DNA of 64,000 nt from Methyloligella solikamskensis. Lineage in GTDB: Bacteria > Pseudomonadota > Alphaproteobacteria > Rhizobiales > Methyloligellaceae. Position numbers and translations under genes: made by a program. The notes under the pieces are model-generated. The model saw only the letters and a list, made by a program, of their open reading frames with translations, was not told the origin of the DNA and ran no database searches. The stretch covers positions 930,001 through 994,000 of the forward strand of contig NZ_JBHTJO010000001.1 of the NCBI RefSeq assembly GCF_042676065.1. Reading direction: 5' to 3'. Positions 44,086-54,009 of this stretch are shown here, piece by piece (the stretch's first letter is position 1; every line of letters begins with the position of its first letter).

Positions 44086-44528
44086 TCACTCCTCGCCGCC
44101 CGGCTTGGGCTGCGACAGCAGCGAGACGCGGCCATAACCGCTGCGTCCCACCATGCCGAGAATGTCCATCACGTTGCCGTAGACGCTCGCCTTGTCGGCC
44201 CGCACATAGACGACCGTGTCGCCCTCTTCGGCGCGAAGGGACTGGAGCCGCGGTATCAGATTGTCCTGGGTCACCTGCTCGTCGCGGATATAGAGCTCGC
44301 CGTCGGCGGTGAGCGAAACGATCATCGGCTTTTGCGGATTGCTGACCCGGGTGGCGCTGGTCTGCGGCAGCTCGACCGGCACGCCCGCCATCATCAGGGG
44401 CGCGGCCACCATGAAGATGATCAAGAGCACGAGCATCACATCCACCATGGGCGTGATGTTGATCTCGGCCATGGGCTGATAGCCGCCGCCTTCCTGGCCC
44501 CCGCCGCCATTGCCGACGAACATAGCCA

Positions 44529-44529
<1 letters not shown>
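44086..44529 (-). CDS. exbD: ExbD biopolymer transport protein
   Basis: 147 residues, one membrane helix (about 23-43) after AEINITPMVDVMLVLLIIFM, the ExbD/TolR signature with the proton-carrying Asp (ITPMVDVMLVLL). Periplasmic domain follows. It starts at 44529, overlapping the exbB stop by 1 nt (TAATG), so translation is coupled. It is probably the energy unit for the receptors encoded at 46.5-51.8 kb. Confidence 0.92.
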
Positions 44530-45218
<689 letters not shown>

Positions 45219-45229
45219 GTCAGTCGCCC

Positions 45230-45739
45230 TTACTTAGTGAGTTCCGCGTCGGCGCGGGTTGAAACGGAAAGGCCGGAGAAGCAGTCGTCGATGGCGCCGC
45301 TATCGGTGCTGCACTCCATGATGTCGTTGATCAGGAAGCTTCCGATCTCCTCGCAAGCGGTGTCTGCAATGTCGAAAAGCTTGACCAACGTCTTCTCCGG
45401 GCGAATGGGTCCGAGATCGATGGCGAAGCGGTGGCCGATGATCCCGTCGGTACGAAACTCAATCAGATCCAGCTTGAAGCTTTCATAATGGCGGTCACCC
45501 TGATTCCGGATGACGACATAGGCGCGGCAGCTGTCTCCTTGCTGCACCAGCTTGTTCAGCTCCAGGGCAACGCCGCCGGTCTCGGATGCCGTTTCCGGCG
45601 ACTCGGCCGCCGCGGATGTCTCGGCTGCGGCGCCGGAGTCCGGCGCCGTCTCGTCGGCCTGTTGCGCGAGGCTCGCGCCCGAACCGGCGAGGAGCAGCAT
45701 CGCGGCCAACCACAAGCCTCTCAGGCCTTGGCGCAACAT
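45230..45739 (-). CDS. Secreted protein encoded ahead of exbB, unknown function
   Basis: 169 residues from the ATG at 45739, which begins a signal peptide MLRQGLRGLWLAAMLLLAGSGASLA; further upstream in-frame starts at 45808 and 45865 exist and none has a convincing ribosome site, so the start is uncertain. The mature protein has an Ala/Ser/Glu-rich linker then a beta-rich domain with three or four Cys (QGDSCRAY, DTACEEIG, IMECSTDS, IDDCFSG), likely paired. A signature such as RNQGDRHYESFKLDLIEFRT suggests an Ig-like fold. It sits directly ahead of exbB and is likely part of the TonB system, perhaps a periplasmic accessory (inference). Confidence 0.65.
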   Translation of the reverse strand: MLRQGLRGLWLAAMLLLAGSGASLAQQADETAPDSGAAAETSAAAESPETASETGGVALELNKLVQQGDSCRAYVVIRNQGDRHYESFKLDLIEFRTDGIIGHRFAIDLGPIRPEKTLVKLFDIADTACEEIGSFLINDIMECSTDSGAIDDCFSGLSVSTRADAELTK

Positions 45740-46498
45740 CCCTTGTCGAGAAATCGCATTCGAAGCTGCTGAGGCCGCCTTTCGGCGCGAAGACGATTTA
45801 AAGCACATTATCGGACGACCCACGCGATACACATCCCTAGATCCGGCCGTATTCTTCTCCGTCATCGCGATGATAGACGGCGACGCTACGGGTGGCGGCT
45901 CGGTCCGCCATTTCTCTCATTTGGGACGGGACAGTCTTCCCCGTCCGGAATTCCACTGTTCCGGGTCTTCTTCAGTGTCCGCGCGCGTCTTGCGACACTG
46001 CGCCGACGCTGGAAGACCGCGGCAATGGGTAGCGGGAGTTCCCAAACGAATCAACTACCTTGGAGGGTGGGCGGATCGGACATGGCATGGGATTGGGGGG
46101 CTGTCGGGGTGCGGCAAAGCCCTTGCCAAGCTATTGAAAAGCAAGCCTTGACCGGAGCGGCTGGCAAGCGAATTACCATGTTTTCCCGACGGTCATGGGA
46201 TGGCGTTAATAGATACTTCATGTTCTATTCACTTTGAAACTGCGACATTATCGCAGAGCACCGAGCGTCGGTTTTGGGGGGCGATTCGGGGCGCGAAAGC
46301 AGGGACGCATCGCCAAAGAGCGAACGGGAACCAAAGGCTGGGGGAAAGGCCAAGAGTTCCCTTAAAGAACAATTACAAGCTGTTTTGCCAGCGCTGACGA
46401 ACATTCCCTCCCTTACTGCCGAATGACATCGGTCCAAGAATCAGTGCCGCCGGGCATAAGAAAATTCGGCGGGCGTCACGGACTGCAGGGGGTTGAGA
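45740..46498. other. Gap between the exbB operon and receptor genes
   Basis: About 750 bp with no convincing gene apart from the uncertain 5' extension of the preceding gene. The two units diverge here, so it should hold promoters for the exbB operon and the receptors. I found no clear Fur box, riboswitch or terminator. Confidence 0.5.
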
Positions 46499-46556
46499 AT
46501 GGCTATCAGGGGGTTGGGGCTTGGCGTCCTTTTGAGCGGATTTCTGCTGATGCCGG
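46488..46556 (+). repeat. Duplicated leader, copy 1 (receptor 1 start region)
   Basis: GGGGGTTGAGAATG and the following signal-peptide codons recur at 49181-49249; by my count 55 of 69 bases match and 25 of the first 27. Contains the Shine-Dalgarno site, ATG and signal peptide. Confidence 0.75.
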
Positions 46557-49180
46557 AGGGCCTGCGCGCGCAAGAAGGCGAGCGTGAGGGCGAAGGCGGG
46601 CAGCTCGAGCAAGAGGTTCAGGCGACGACGACCGAAGGCGACGCAGAGGTTCCGCCGGTCGAGGTCATTCAGGAGCATGAGCAGCCGGTCGAGCCGGCGC
46701 CCGCTCCGCGCCAGGAGACAACGCGCGCCCCGCGGCCAGCTCCGGCGCCGGCTCCAGTTCCTGCCGTTGCGGTTCCAGTGGAGCCTGCTCCGCTTGAGCC
46801 CGAACTCGTTATCCCCAATCAGATCGTGCAGCCGCTGCCGGAATATTATGGTCCCGCGAGCGGCGTCGGGAATTACGAGCGTACGATGGAATCGGCGCAA
46901 AGCCCCATTGTGCCCACCGACGGCATCGTGCCTGGCGATCTGATGGATTTCTCCAGCGCCGCGAGCCGCATCACCCGACAGAGCATCAACGAGCAGGATC
47001 CGCTCTCCACCAGCGATATTGTCTCCAAGGCGCCGGGCGTGGCCATCATCAACGACGACGGCTTGGGCCGCCACGGCGGCATCAGCATTCGAGGCACCCC
47101 GGCGCGGCGCTCGCGCAAAGTGGGTGTCATGGAAGACGGCCGCTTCATCAATCAGAGCATCTGGCTCGATCCGTCGACCCATTACATTCCGCCGCCCGAG
47201 CGTATCGAATCGGTCGAGGTGCTGCGCGGCACCAATATCGTCTACGGTCCGAACAACAATTCGGGCATGGTCAACTTCCGCAACCTGCAGCCATTCGGTC
47301 CGAACGAAACCGTCGTGTCGGGCGAAGGCGGCACGGTGTCGCTCGGCGGATCGGACCCCGAAGATTCCTCGGCCGCCAAATGGCACGTGCACACACGGCA
47401 AAGCACCGATAATTGGGGCATCGTGCTGTCCTATACCGGTGCCAACGCGGCCGGCGCGTGGGACAGCGAGCGGTTGCGCTACCACGATTTCTACGGCGCG
47501 ATCGGCTGGCAGGGCGAGAAGTCCGACTTCACCTTTTCAACCGTCTATTTCGCGCAGCGCGACAATTACGACGAGTCGAACCTCGAAGGGGACGACGACG
47601 GCGCTCCGGGCGAAATCGAACGGGAATTCTTCAACGACTTCAAGCACTGCAAGACGTGCTTCAACCCTGGTTCCGTACTCAACGAATACAACGCCGATAT
47701 CCTGCTCATGCAGGGTGTCTACAACTACTATCTGGACCAGGACACGACAGTGTCGGCCCGGGTCTATGGCCAGATAGTGGAGCGGAGCCGGTTCTTCAAT
47801 CTCGAGGAGGAAGATCCTCGCGCTGCCGACGGCAGTCTGAGGCCGGTCATCGCCGAGGAAGACGGCGAGCTCGTCGCCCTGGCAGCCGAAGGCTCGATGC
47901 AGGGCAATCCGCGAAGCTTCGACCATATCGGTACGGAGTTGCGCACGGAGCTCGCCAACCGGCCCTTCCTGTTCGGACTCAATCAGGACATGCAGGTCGG
48001 CGTGCGCTACGAGCATCACGAGTTCAAAGATCGCAGCTTCGTCGGACGTCAGGGGCAGATCCTCGACGGCTTCGACTCGCAGGGGCTCGATGTCTGGAAT
48101 CGTGAGTTCAAGGCCGACGCCTTCTCCGCCTTCATCCAGTCCGACATCGCCGTCAACGACCGGCTCAATCTGGTCCCCGGTGTGCGGCTTGAGCATTATC
48201 GACTCTCTCGTCTGACGAACGTCCTCACGACGGACGACGAGGAAGGCGAGGGCGCGGAGTGCGCGCCGCTCGGCGATGCCGACGAGTGCATAATCTACGA
48301 GAACTACGACGACGATCCCTTCAAGGAAGGCTTCACCCGGACCCATGTGCTGCCTGCCATGGCGTTCGCCTACGGGTTCGGCGGCAAGGACCTGCCTGCC
48401 GATTACGGTTCGAAGTCCCTGAGCAATTCGGAAATCGAGCCGACGCACACCACTACGCTATATGGCGGTTATCACCGTGGCCTGACCATGCACGTGCTGC
48501 GTGAGGTGACCTTCCCAACGGGCAGCGAGCTTGGCGACAATTACCAGCTTGGCGTGCGGTCCGTGGCGGTGAAGGGGCTCACCTTCGATGTTGCTGGCTT
48601 CCATCAGAGGATCCAGGACTACCAGTTCGCCAGCGAGATCGATCTGGCGGGCGACAGGACCTTCGACTCCGTGGACGAGGTCGAGGTGAATGGCTTTGAA
48701 ATCTATAGCCGGCTCGACTCGCGGCCCTTCACCGGCTGGAAGCTCAATCCCTACGCGGAAGGCAGCTTCACCTACGCCGATACGACGGTCGCGAGGGGCA
48801 CAAGCCTCAACGGAGACGACGAGCTGGTGTCGGTCGCGGGTAATGAGATCCCCGAATTCCCGCGGGAGTTCGCTTATCTCACCGCGGGCATCGAGAGCAC
48901 GTCAGGCTGGAACGCGAGCGTGAGCTGGATCTATCGCGGTTCGTTCTACACCGACATCTTCAACACGCCACTCGGCGGTGATCCTGAAGGTGAGGCGGGC
49001 ACGGTCCCGAGCGTTTGGTTGCTCGCTGCGCGGGCGAACTACACGATCCCGGACACAAACATGGTGCTGTACGTCTCGGGCGAGAACCTGACCGACGAAC
49101 TTTATATCACTGACCGCGCCGACGGGATTAAGCCCGGTATCGGCCGGACCGTCATGGGCGGAGCAAGATTCCAATGGTAA
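46499..49180 (+). CDS. TonB-dependent receptor, FecA-like (receptor 1)
   Basis: 893 residues from the ATG at 46499 (AGGGGG at 46487-46492). Signal peptide to LRAQ; a TonB-box-like VEVIQE; a Pro/Ala-rich linker (APRPAPAPAPVP); plug domain (about 165-290) with SDIVSKAPGVAIINDDG, SIRGTPARRSR and ERIESVEVLRGTNIVYGP; then a 22-strand barrel ending GGARFQW. Acidic, cysteine-bearing outer loops: TDDEEGEGAECAPLGDADEC and NYDDDPFKEG, plus FKHCKTCFNPG. Probably binds a metal complex or polyvalent ligand. First gene of a two-gene unit with receptor 2, 11 bp apart. Confidence 0.9.
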   Translation: MAIRGLGLGVLLSGFLLMPEGLRAQEGEREGEGGQLEQEVQATTTEGDAEVPPVEVIQEHEQPVEPAPAPRQETTRAPRPAPAPAPVPAVAVPVEPAPLEPELVIPNQIVQPLPEYYGPASGVGNYERTMESAQSPIVPTDGIVPGDLMDFSSAASRITRQSINEQDPLSTSDIVSKAPGVAIINDDGLGRHGGISIRGTPARRSRKVGVMEDGRFINQSIWLDPSTHYIPPPERIESVEVLRGTNIVYGPNNNSGMVNFRNLQPFGPNETVVSGEGGTVSLGGSDPEDSSAAKWHVHTRQSTDNWGIVLSYTGANAAGAWDSERLRYHDFYGAIGWQGEKSDFTFSTVYFAQRDNYDESNLEGDDDGAPGEIEREFFNDFKHCKTCFNPGSVLNEYNADILLMQGVYNYYLDQDTTVSARVYGQIVERSRFFNLEEEDPRAADGSLRPVIAEEDGELVALAAEGSMQGNPRSFDHIGTELRTELANRPFLFGLNQDMQVGVRYEHHEFKDRSFVGRQGQILDGFDSQGLDVWNREFKADAFSAFIQSDIAVNDRLNLVPGVRLEHYRLSRLTNVLTTDDEEGEGAECAPLGDADECIIYENYDDDPFKEGFTRTHVLPAMAFAYGFGGKDLPADYGSKSLSNSEIEPTHTTTLYGGYHRGLTMHVLREVTFPTGSELGDNYQLGVRSVAVKGLTFDVAGFHQRIQDYQFASEIDLAGDRTFDSVDEVEVNGFEIYSRLDSRPFTGWKLNPYAEGSFTYADTTVARGTSLNGDDELVSVAGNEIPEFPREFAYLTAGIESTSGWNASVSWIYRGSFYTDIFNTPLGGDPEGEAGTVPSVWLLAARANYTIPDTNMVLYVSGENLTDELYITDRADGIKPGIGRTVMGGARFQW

Positions 49181-49249
49181 GGGGGTTGAGAATGATTATC
49201 AGGGGGTGGGGACTATGCGTCCTCCTAGCCGGATTGCTTCTGTTGCCGG
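49181..49249 (+). repeat. Duplicated leader, copy 2 (receptor 2 start region)
   Basis: Repeats the ribosome site, start codon and signal-peptide codons of receptor 1 (46488-46556). The rest of the two genes is far more diverged. Confidence 0.75.
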
Positions 49250-51810
49250 TTGCTGTGCAGGCGCAGGACGGCACTCCAGAACAGCAAGAGGTTGAGACAA
49301 CGGCGCCGGAAGCTGCCGAAGCCGAAGGTGAGGCCCAGGTTCCAGCGGTGGAGGTCATCCAAGAGCAACCTCAGCCGGAGCCCGCGCCCCAACCGCAGGT
49401 GACGCGTGCACCGCGTCCGGCACCTGCACCGCCAACGCCACCACCACCGGCCGAGCCTGTGGCGGCTCCCGTCGAGCCGTTCGAGTTGGATCAGTCCATT
49501 TCGACACTGCCGCCGAGCGGTGGCATTGCCATGTCTCCGGTCAAGGGATCCGAAATCCCGGCCAAGCTCGTTCCCAGCGCCTTCTCGTATGTGAACGGCG
49601 AGGCCTTCGGCCGGCAGGATTACGTGGATCCGCCGGCTGAGATCCTGGAGCAGCAGGTTCCGGGCGTGGTCCAGTCGGATCTGCAGGGCAACGAGTTCCA
49701 GACCAACATCCAGTTCCGCGGCTTCGAGTCCTCGCCTGTGCAGGGCGTGGCCCAGGGCCTGGCGGTCTATCAGAACGGCGTCCGGATCAACGAAGCCTTC
49801 GGCGATATCGTGAACTACGACTTCCTGCCGGAGATCGCGATCCAGGATATGACCATCATCACCGGCAACCCGATCTACGGCCTGAACGCCCTGGGCGGCG
49901 CGCTGACCATTCAGATGAAGGACGGCTTCAGCTATCAGGGCGCCGAAGTGGTGACTCTGGGCGGCTCATTCGGCCGTGTGCAGGGCAATGCCCAGGTGGG
50001 TATGCAGAGCGGCAACTGGGCGGCCTATTTCGCCGCCGAGCGCATCAAGGACCAGGGGTATCGCGACTTCTCCGAATCCGACCTGCGCCGCATGTATGCC
50101 GATGTCGGTTTCCGCAACAGCAAGGGCGAGTTCCACGTCAACTTGACCGCGGCCGACACCTCCTTCGGTGTCACGGCGTCCGCGCCGATCCAGCTGCTGG
50201 CGGTCGACCGGGAGCGGACCTTCACCTCGCCGCAGACGACGGACAACAAGATGATCATGCCGTCGATCAACGCGAGCTATAACGTGAACGACAACATCAC
50301 GGTGTCGGGTCTCGCCTATTATCGCCGCTTCGAGCAGAGCCACGACGACGGCAACATCTCCGAGGCCGAGCCTTGCGACGACGATCCGGGCATCCTCTGC
50401 ATGGAGGGTGAGGAGGCCACGGATATCACCGGCAACCTCATCCCGACGCCGGACGGCGAGCTCGGCTCCATCGACAGCACCGGCCAGACGGCGGATAGCT
50501 GGGGCACGGCCATCCAGATGGCCAACGACGCCGATCTCTACGGCCACGGCAACCACTTCATCGTGGGCGCCAGCTACGACCATGGCCAGGTGACCTTCAA
50601 TGCGCAGAGCGAGCTGGCGGTCTTCCAGCCGCGCTTCGTGGTCACGCCGACGGGCACGACCTTCGGCGGTCCCGACGAAGTGGCACCGAAGCTGATCGAC
50701 ACCGAGAATACCTATGTCGGCCTCTACATCACCGACACGTTCGAGGTGAACGACCGGTTGGCGGTTACCGTCGGTGGCCGGTACAACTACGCCAGCATCG
50801 AGCTGACCGACCTGACCGGCGAGGATCCGGCGCTGAACGGGACGAACACCTATGAGCGGTTCAACCCGGCGGCCGGCCTGACCTATCAGCTGACGCCCGG
50901 CATCACCGCTTACGGCGGCTACTCCGAAGCGAACCGCGCGCCGGTTCCGGCGGAGCTCGCCTGTTCCGATCCGGAGCGTCCCTGCCTGATCGAGAGCTTC
51001 CTGGTGGCCGATCCGCCGCTGGAGCAGGTGGTCTCGAACACCTGGGAGCTGGGTCTGCGGGGCGAGAACATCGCCACCGATGGCTCCTCCAAGCTGACCT
51101 GGAACGCCGGTCTGTTCCGCACCTACAACAATGATGACATCATCACTGTGGTGACGAACTCGACCCGCGGCTACTTCCAGAACGGCGCCGATATCCTGCG
51201 CCAGGGCATCGAGGCCGGTCTGACCTATCAGACCAGCAAGTGGCAGGCTTACGCCAACTACGCCTATATCGATGCGACCTACGAGTCCGACTTCATCCTC
51301 AATGCGCCGGACAATCCTTCGGCACGTGAAAGCATCTGCGACGCGTCAGACTTTGAAGAGGAAGAAGAAGAGGGCGAAGAGGAAGGCGAGCTGGCCTGTA
51401 TCGCAGTCCGGCCTGGCGACAAGCTTCCCGGCATTCCGCCGCACCGCTTCAAGGCCGGCATGGACTACTGGGTGACCGACAAGTGGAAGGTCGGCGGCGA
51501 CATCATCGGTGTCAGCAGCCAGTACTTCTTCGGCGACGATGCGAACCAGCAGCCGCAGCTCGATGGCTACTGGCGGGTGGATCTGCATACGAGCTATCAG
51601 ATCACGCCGCGGATCCAGCTCTTCGCACTCGCCAACAACGTCTTCGACAAGGAGTACGGCGTGTTCGGGACCTTCTTCAATCTTGCCGGCGGCAACGAGG
51701 GTGCCGAAGCCGACCCCGATCTGGGCGAGGACTTCTTCACCAACCCGCGCACCATCACTCCGGCCCCGCCGGCGGTTATCTACGGCGGTGCCAAGATCGC
51801 GCTCTGGTAG
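49192..51810 (+). CDS. TonB-dependent receptor (receptor 2)
   Basis: 872 residues from the ATG at 49192; an ATG at 49174 lies inside the previous gene. Signal peptide to VQAQ; TonB-box-like VEVIQE, Pro-rich linker (APRPAPAPPTPPPPAEP), plug domain (about 115-245) with LEQQVPGVVQSDLQGNE, IQFRGFESSP and NPIYGLNALGGALTIQMK; barrel ending AKIALW. Two cysteine-framed acidic loops: CDDDPGILCMEGEEATD and CDASDFEEEEEEGEEEG followed by ELAC. The plug and barrel resemble PqqU/LutH-like receptors only loosely; the ligand is unknown. Two hairpins follow before pqqB. Confidence 0.9.
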   Translation: MIIRGWGLCVLLAGLLLLPVAVQAQDGTPEQQEVETTAPEAAEAEGEAQVPAVEVIQEQPQPEPAPQPQVTRAPRPAPAPPTPPPPAEPVAAPVEPFELDQSISTLPPSGGIAMSPVKGSEIPAKLVPSAFSYVNGEAFGRQDYVDPPAEILEQQVPGVVQSDLQGNEFQTNIQFRGFESSPVQGVAQGLAVYQNGVRINEAFGDIVNYDFLPEIAIQDMTIITGNPIYGLNALGGALTIQMKDGFSYQGAEVVTLGGSFGRVQGNAQVGMQSGNWAAYFAAERIKDQGYRDFSESDLRRMYADVGFRNSKGEFHVNLTAADTSFGVTASAPIQLLAVDRERTFTSPQTTDNKMIMPSINASYNVNDNITVSGLAYYRRFEQSHDDGNISEAEPCDDDPGILCMEGEEATDITGNLIPTPDGELGSIDSTGQTADSWGTAIQMANDADLYGHGNHFIVGASYDHGQVTFNAQSELAVFQPRFVVTPTGTTFGGPDEVAPKLIDTENTYVGLYITDTFEVNDRLAVTVGGRYNYASIELTDLTGEDPALNGTNTYERFNPAAGLTYQLTPGITAYGGYSEANRAPVPAELACSDPERPCLIESFLVADPPLEQVVSNTWELGLRGENIATDGSSKLTWNAGLFRTYNNDDIITVVTNSTRGYFQNGADILRQGIEAGLTYQTSKWQAYANYAYIDATYESDFILNAPDNPSARESICDASDFEEEEEEGEEEGELACIAVRPGDKLPGIPPHRFKAGMDYWVTDKWKVGGDIIGVSSQYFFGDDANQQPQLDGYWRVDLHTSYQITPRIQLFALANNVFDKEYGVFGTFFNLAGGNEGAEADPDLGEDFFTNPRTITPAPPAVIYGGAKIALW

Positions 51811-51823
51811 AGCGGTTTGATTA

Positions 51824-51852
51824 CCCGGGCGGGGCCCCTAATCCCGCCCGGG
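51824..51852 (+). terminator. Hairpin after receptor 2
   Basis: CCCGGGCGGG (51824-51833) pairs perfectly with CCCGCCCGGG (51843-51852) around a 9-nt loop; only a weak T tract (CACCTTTAC) follows, so it may end transcription incompletely. Confidence 0.6.
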
Positions 51853-51882
51853 CACCTTTACTGAAAGACCCTGAGCTACTCT

Positions 51883-51914
51883 GGGCCTCCGGCGAAAACC
51901 GGGGGCCCTTCTTT
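51883..51914 (+). terminator. Second hairpin before pqqB, terminator or attenuator
   Basis: GGGCCTCCGG (51883-51892) pairs with CCGGGGGCCC (51899-51908), one T-G wobble, 6-nt loop, then TTCTTTC. It lies 62 bp before the pqqB start and could limit read-through from the receptor genes. Confidence 0.6.
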
Positions 51915-51975
51915 CATGAACGGGCCATTAAGTGGCTTGACGGGCATGCGTCACATTGGCCATGCAACAGGCGCT

Positions 51976-52908
51976 ATGCAGATCAAGGTTTTAGGATCGG
52001 GCGCAGGCGGTGGCCTGCCGCAATGGAACTGCGCGGGGCGGAATTCCGCAGGCGTGCGGGAAGGTGTGGCCGGTTTGCGGGCGCGGACCCAATCGTCGCT
52101 GGCCGTGAGCGCCAACGGCAAGGATTGGGTGCTGCTGAACGCGACCCCCGATCTTCGCCAGCAGATCAACGAGACGCCGGAGCTTCATCCCGATCCGAAG
52201 GGGCCGGTGCGCAACAGCCCGATCAAGGCCGTGGTGCTGACCAACGGCGATGTGGATCACGTTGCCGGTCTGTTGAACCTTCGTGAGGGCCAGCCCTTCA
52301 CCATCTATGGCAGCGAGCGGGTGCTGGGCGTTCTGGCCGAGAACTCGATCTTCAACGTCCTTAACCCTGAGATTGTCGATCGCGTGCCCATGAAGCTGGG
52401 CGAGGCGTTCGCGGTGGAGGGGCCGAACGGCCCCGTGGGCCTTGAGGTCGAAGGCTTTGCTGTGCCTGGCAAGGTGGCGCTCTACCTGGAAGACGAATCC
52501 GCGGGCGAGGATTTCGGCACCCAGGAAGGCGACACGATCGGTCTGAAGGTGACCGATACGAGCTCAGGCGACCATTTCTTCTACGTTCCCGGCTGCGCCC
52601 AGGTGGACGATGCCCTGAAGGAGCGTCTCAAGGGTGCACCGCTCGTCTTCTTCGACGGGACGCTGTTCACCAATGACGAGATGCTGCGCCAGGGCATGCT
52701 CCAGAAGACCGGGGAGCGGATGGGCCATATGAACATGTCGGGCCCGACGGGCACGCTTGCCGCCTTCGAGGATCTCGATGTGGCGCGGAAGGTGTTCATC
52801 CACATCAACAACTCCAATCCGGTCCTGCGCGAGGATTCGGAGGAGCGTGCGGCTGTCACGAAAGCCGGTTGGGATGTCGCCTTCGACGGGATGAAGCTGG
52901 AGCTCTAG
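51976..52908 (+). CDS. pqqB: PQQ biosynthesis protein PqqB
   Basis: 310 residues from the ATG at 51976 (weak CAGG upstream); the frame opens at 51916. The start MQIKVLGSGAGGGLPQWNC is diagnostic of PqqB, as is the metal motif TNGDVDHVAGLL and the late HMNMSGPTGTLAAF and VFIHINNSNPVL. PqqB is a metallo-beta-lactamase-fold enzyme thought to hydroxylate a PqqA-derived intermediate of PQQ. No pqqA, C, D or E is in the window, so it is separated from the rest of the pathway here. It lies directly after the TonB receptors. CHAD gene converges 42 bp downstream. Confidence 0.93.
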   Translation: MQIKVLGSGAGGGLPQWNCAGRNSAGVREGVAGLRARTQSSLAVSANGKDWVLLNATPDLRQQINETPELHPDPKGPVRNSPIKAVVLTNGDVDHVAGLLNLREGQPFTIYGSERVLGVLAENSIFNVLNPEIVDRVPMKLGEAFAVEGPNGPVGLEVEGFAVPGKVALYLEDESAGEDFGTQEGDTIGLKVTDTSSGDHFFYVPGCAQVDDALKERLKGAPLVFFDGTLFTNDEMLRQGMLQKTGERMGHMNMSGPTGTLAAFEDLDVARKVFIHINNSNPVLREDSEERAAVTKAGWDVAFDGMKLEL

Positions 52909-52950
52909 GGCGTTCGGCTTGGCCTGCTGACGCAGTGCGGCGGCGCCGGA

Positions 52951-53934
52951 TCAGCCGGTCTGGCTTTCCGTGCTGCGGGTACCTTCAAAGAAAACCACGT
53001 TACTTTCATCGGCCTCCGGCTCCGGATCGGCATCGGCGGGATGTGCCGCTTCCGCGGCGGCATTCCAGCGCGCTTCGATCCGGCCGATGAAGGTCTTGGG
53101 CTTGTCGGCGAAGAGGCGGGCGCCCAGGGCTTTGGCCTCGGCGCGCATGGCTTTCTGCTCCTTGCGGCAGCGCTTGACGAGCTTCTCGGTCTCGTCGGTC
53201 CCGCCGAAATTCATGGCGGGGGCCGCGGCGAGCTGGTGCAGATTTGCGAGGTCGTGATCGTCGCCGAGCATCTTGGCCAGGCTATGCACGTGCTCGGCCC
53301 GGGCTTCCAAGGTCGCCGGCCAGCAGGGGCTGAGCAGCTGGAGCTGACGCCAGTGGCGCTGCACCTGCTTGCGCCATTCATGCAGCGCTTCGTCGGTCTT
53401 CTCCTTGAAGGCGGCGCGATAGGCGTCCCGGCAGGCGCGGTACTGTTTCTTCGCGCCCTCGCCGATGGGTTCGAAATTGTCCGGAAACACGGAAAGCTTT
53501 GCCAAGGTAGGGCGCAGGCGGTCGAGATCCTCCCGCGCTTCCACCACGGGATCCGCGCCACCGTTCTCGATCTTAGCCCGGCGGTTCTCCAGCCATTCGC
53601 GCATCTGTCCGAAAATCTCGCTCTGGGCCAGCTTCGGCCATTTCCGCTCGAGCTTGTCCAGGGTCTCGATGAGGGCCTGGGCATCGCGGGCGGGAGACAG
53701 CTCCCGGCCGATATCGCGAAGGCGAGATTGCAGATATTCGAAAAGCGGCACCGGAATGCCCGGCTCGATCAACTGGAGCAGAGAGCGCAGCCGCTTGAGG
53801 CATTTGCGGGCGTTGTGGATACCAGCATGGATGTCGTCGTCGGCAAGCCAGGATCGCGCGCTGTCCAGCTCGCTGAGAGCCACCTGGCGGACACTATGGG
53901 TAACCGGCAGTGCCGGATCGAGACTGTAACCCAT
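52951..53934 (-). CDS. CHAD-domain protein
   Basis: 327 residues from the ATG at 53934 with AGGAG 9 nt upstream; a GTG at 54000 would add 22 residues. CHAD alpha-helical domain with conserved basic and histidine residues: HNARKCLKRLRSLLQLI near residue 40 and LHEWRKQVQRHWRQLQLL and HVHSLAKMLGDDHDL. CHAD proteins bind inorganic polyphosphate, often on granules. No CYTH domain is fused and no polyphosphate kinase gene is adjacent. It converges with pqqB and precedes thiE on the same strand. Confidence 0.9.
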   Translation of the reverse strand: MGYSLDPALPVTHSVRQVALSELDSARSWLADDDIHAGIHNARKCLKRLRSLLQLIEPGIPVPLFEYLQSRLRDIGRELSPARDAQALIETLDKLERKWPKLAQSEIFGQMREWLENRRAKIENGGADPVVEAREDLDRLRPTLAKLSVFPDNFEPIGEGAKKQYRACRDAYRAAFKEKTDEALHEWRKQVQRHWRQLQLLSPCWPATLEARAEHVHSLAKMLGDDHDLANLHQLAAAPAMNFGGTDETEKLVKRCRKEQKAMRAEAKALGARLFADKPKTFIGRIEARWNAAAEAAHPADADPEPEADESNVVFFEGTRSTESQTG

Positions 53935-54009
53935 CCCAGCTACTCCTACGCGCGGCGTAAAAATTCCCTTATGGGCGTGCCGCTCAGAATATCCCGGCAC
54001 TATAGAGTT

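Noticed and set aside
45740..46498. Cobalamin or other riboswitch before the TonB receptors
   Set aside because: No B12-box-like element or plausible aptamer fold could be recognised by eye.
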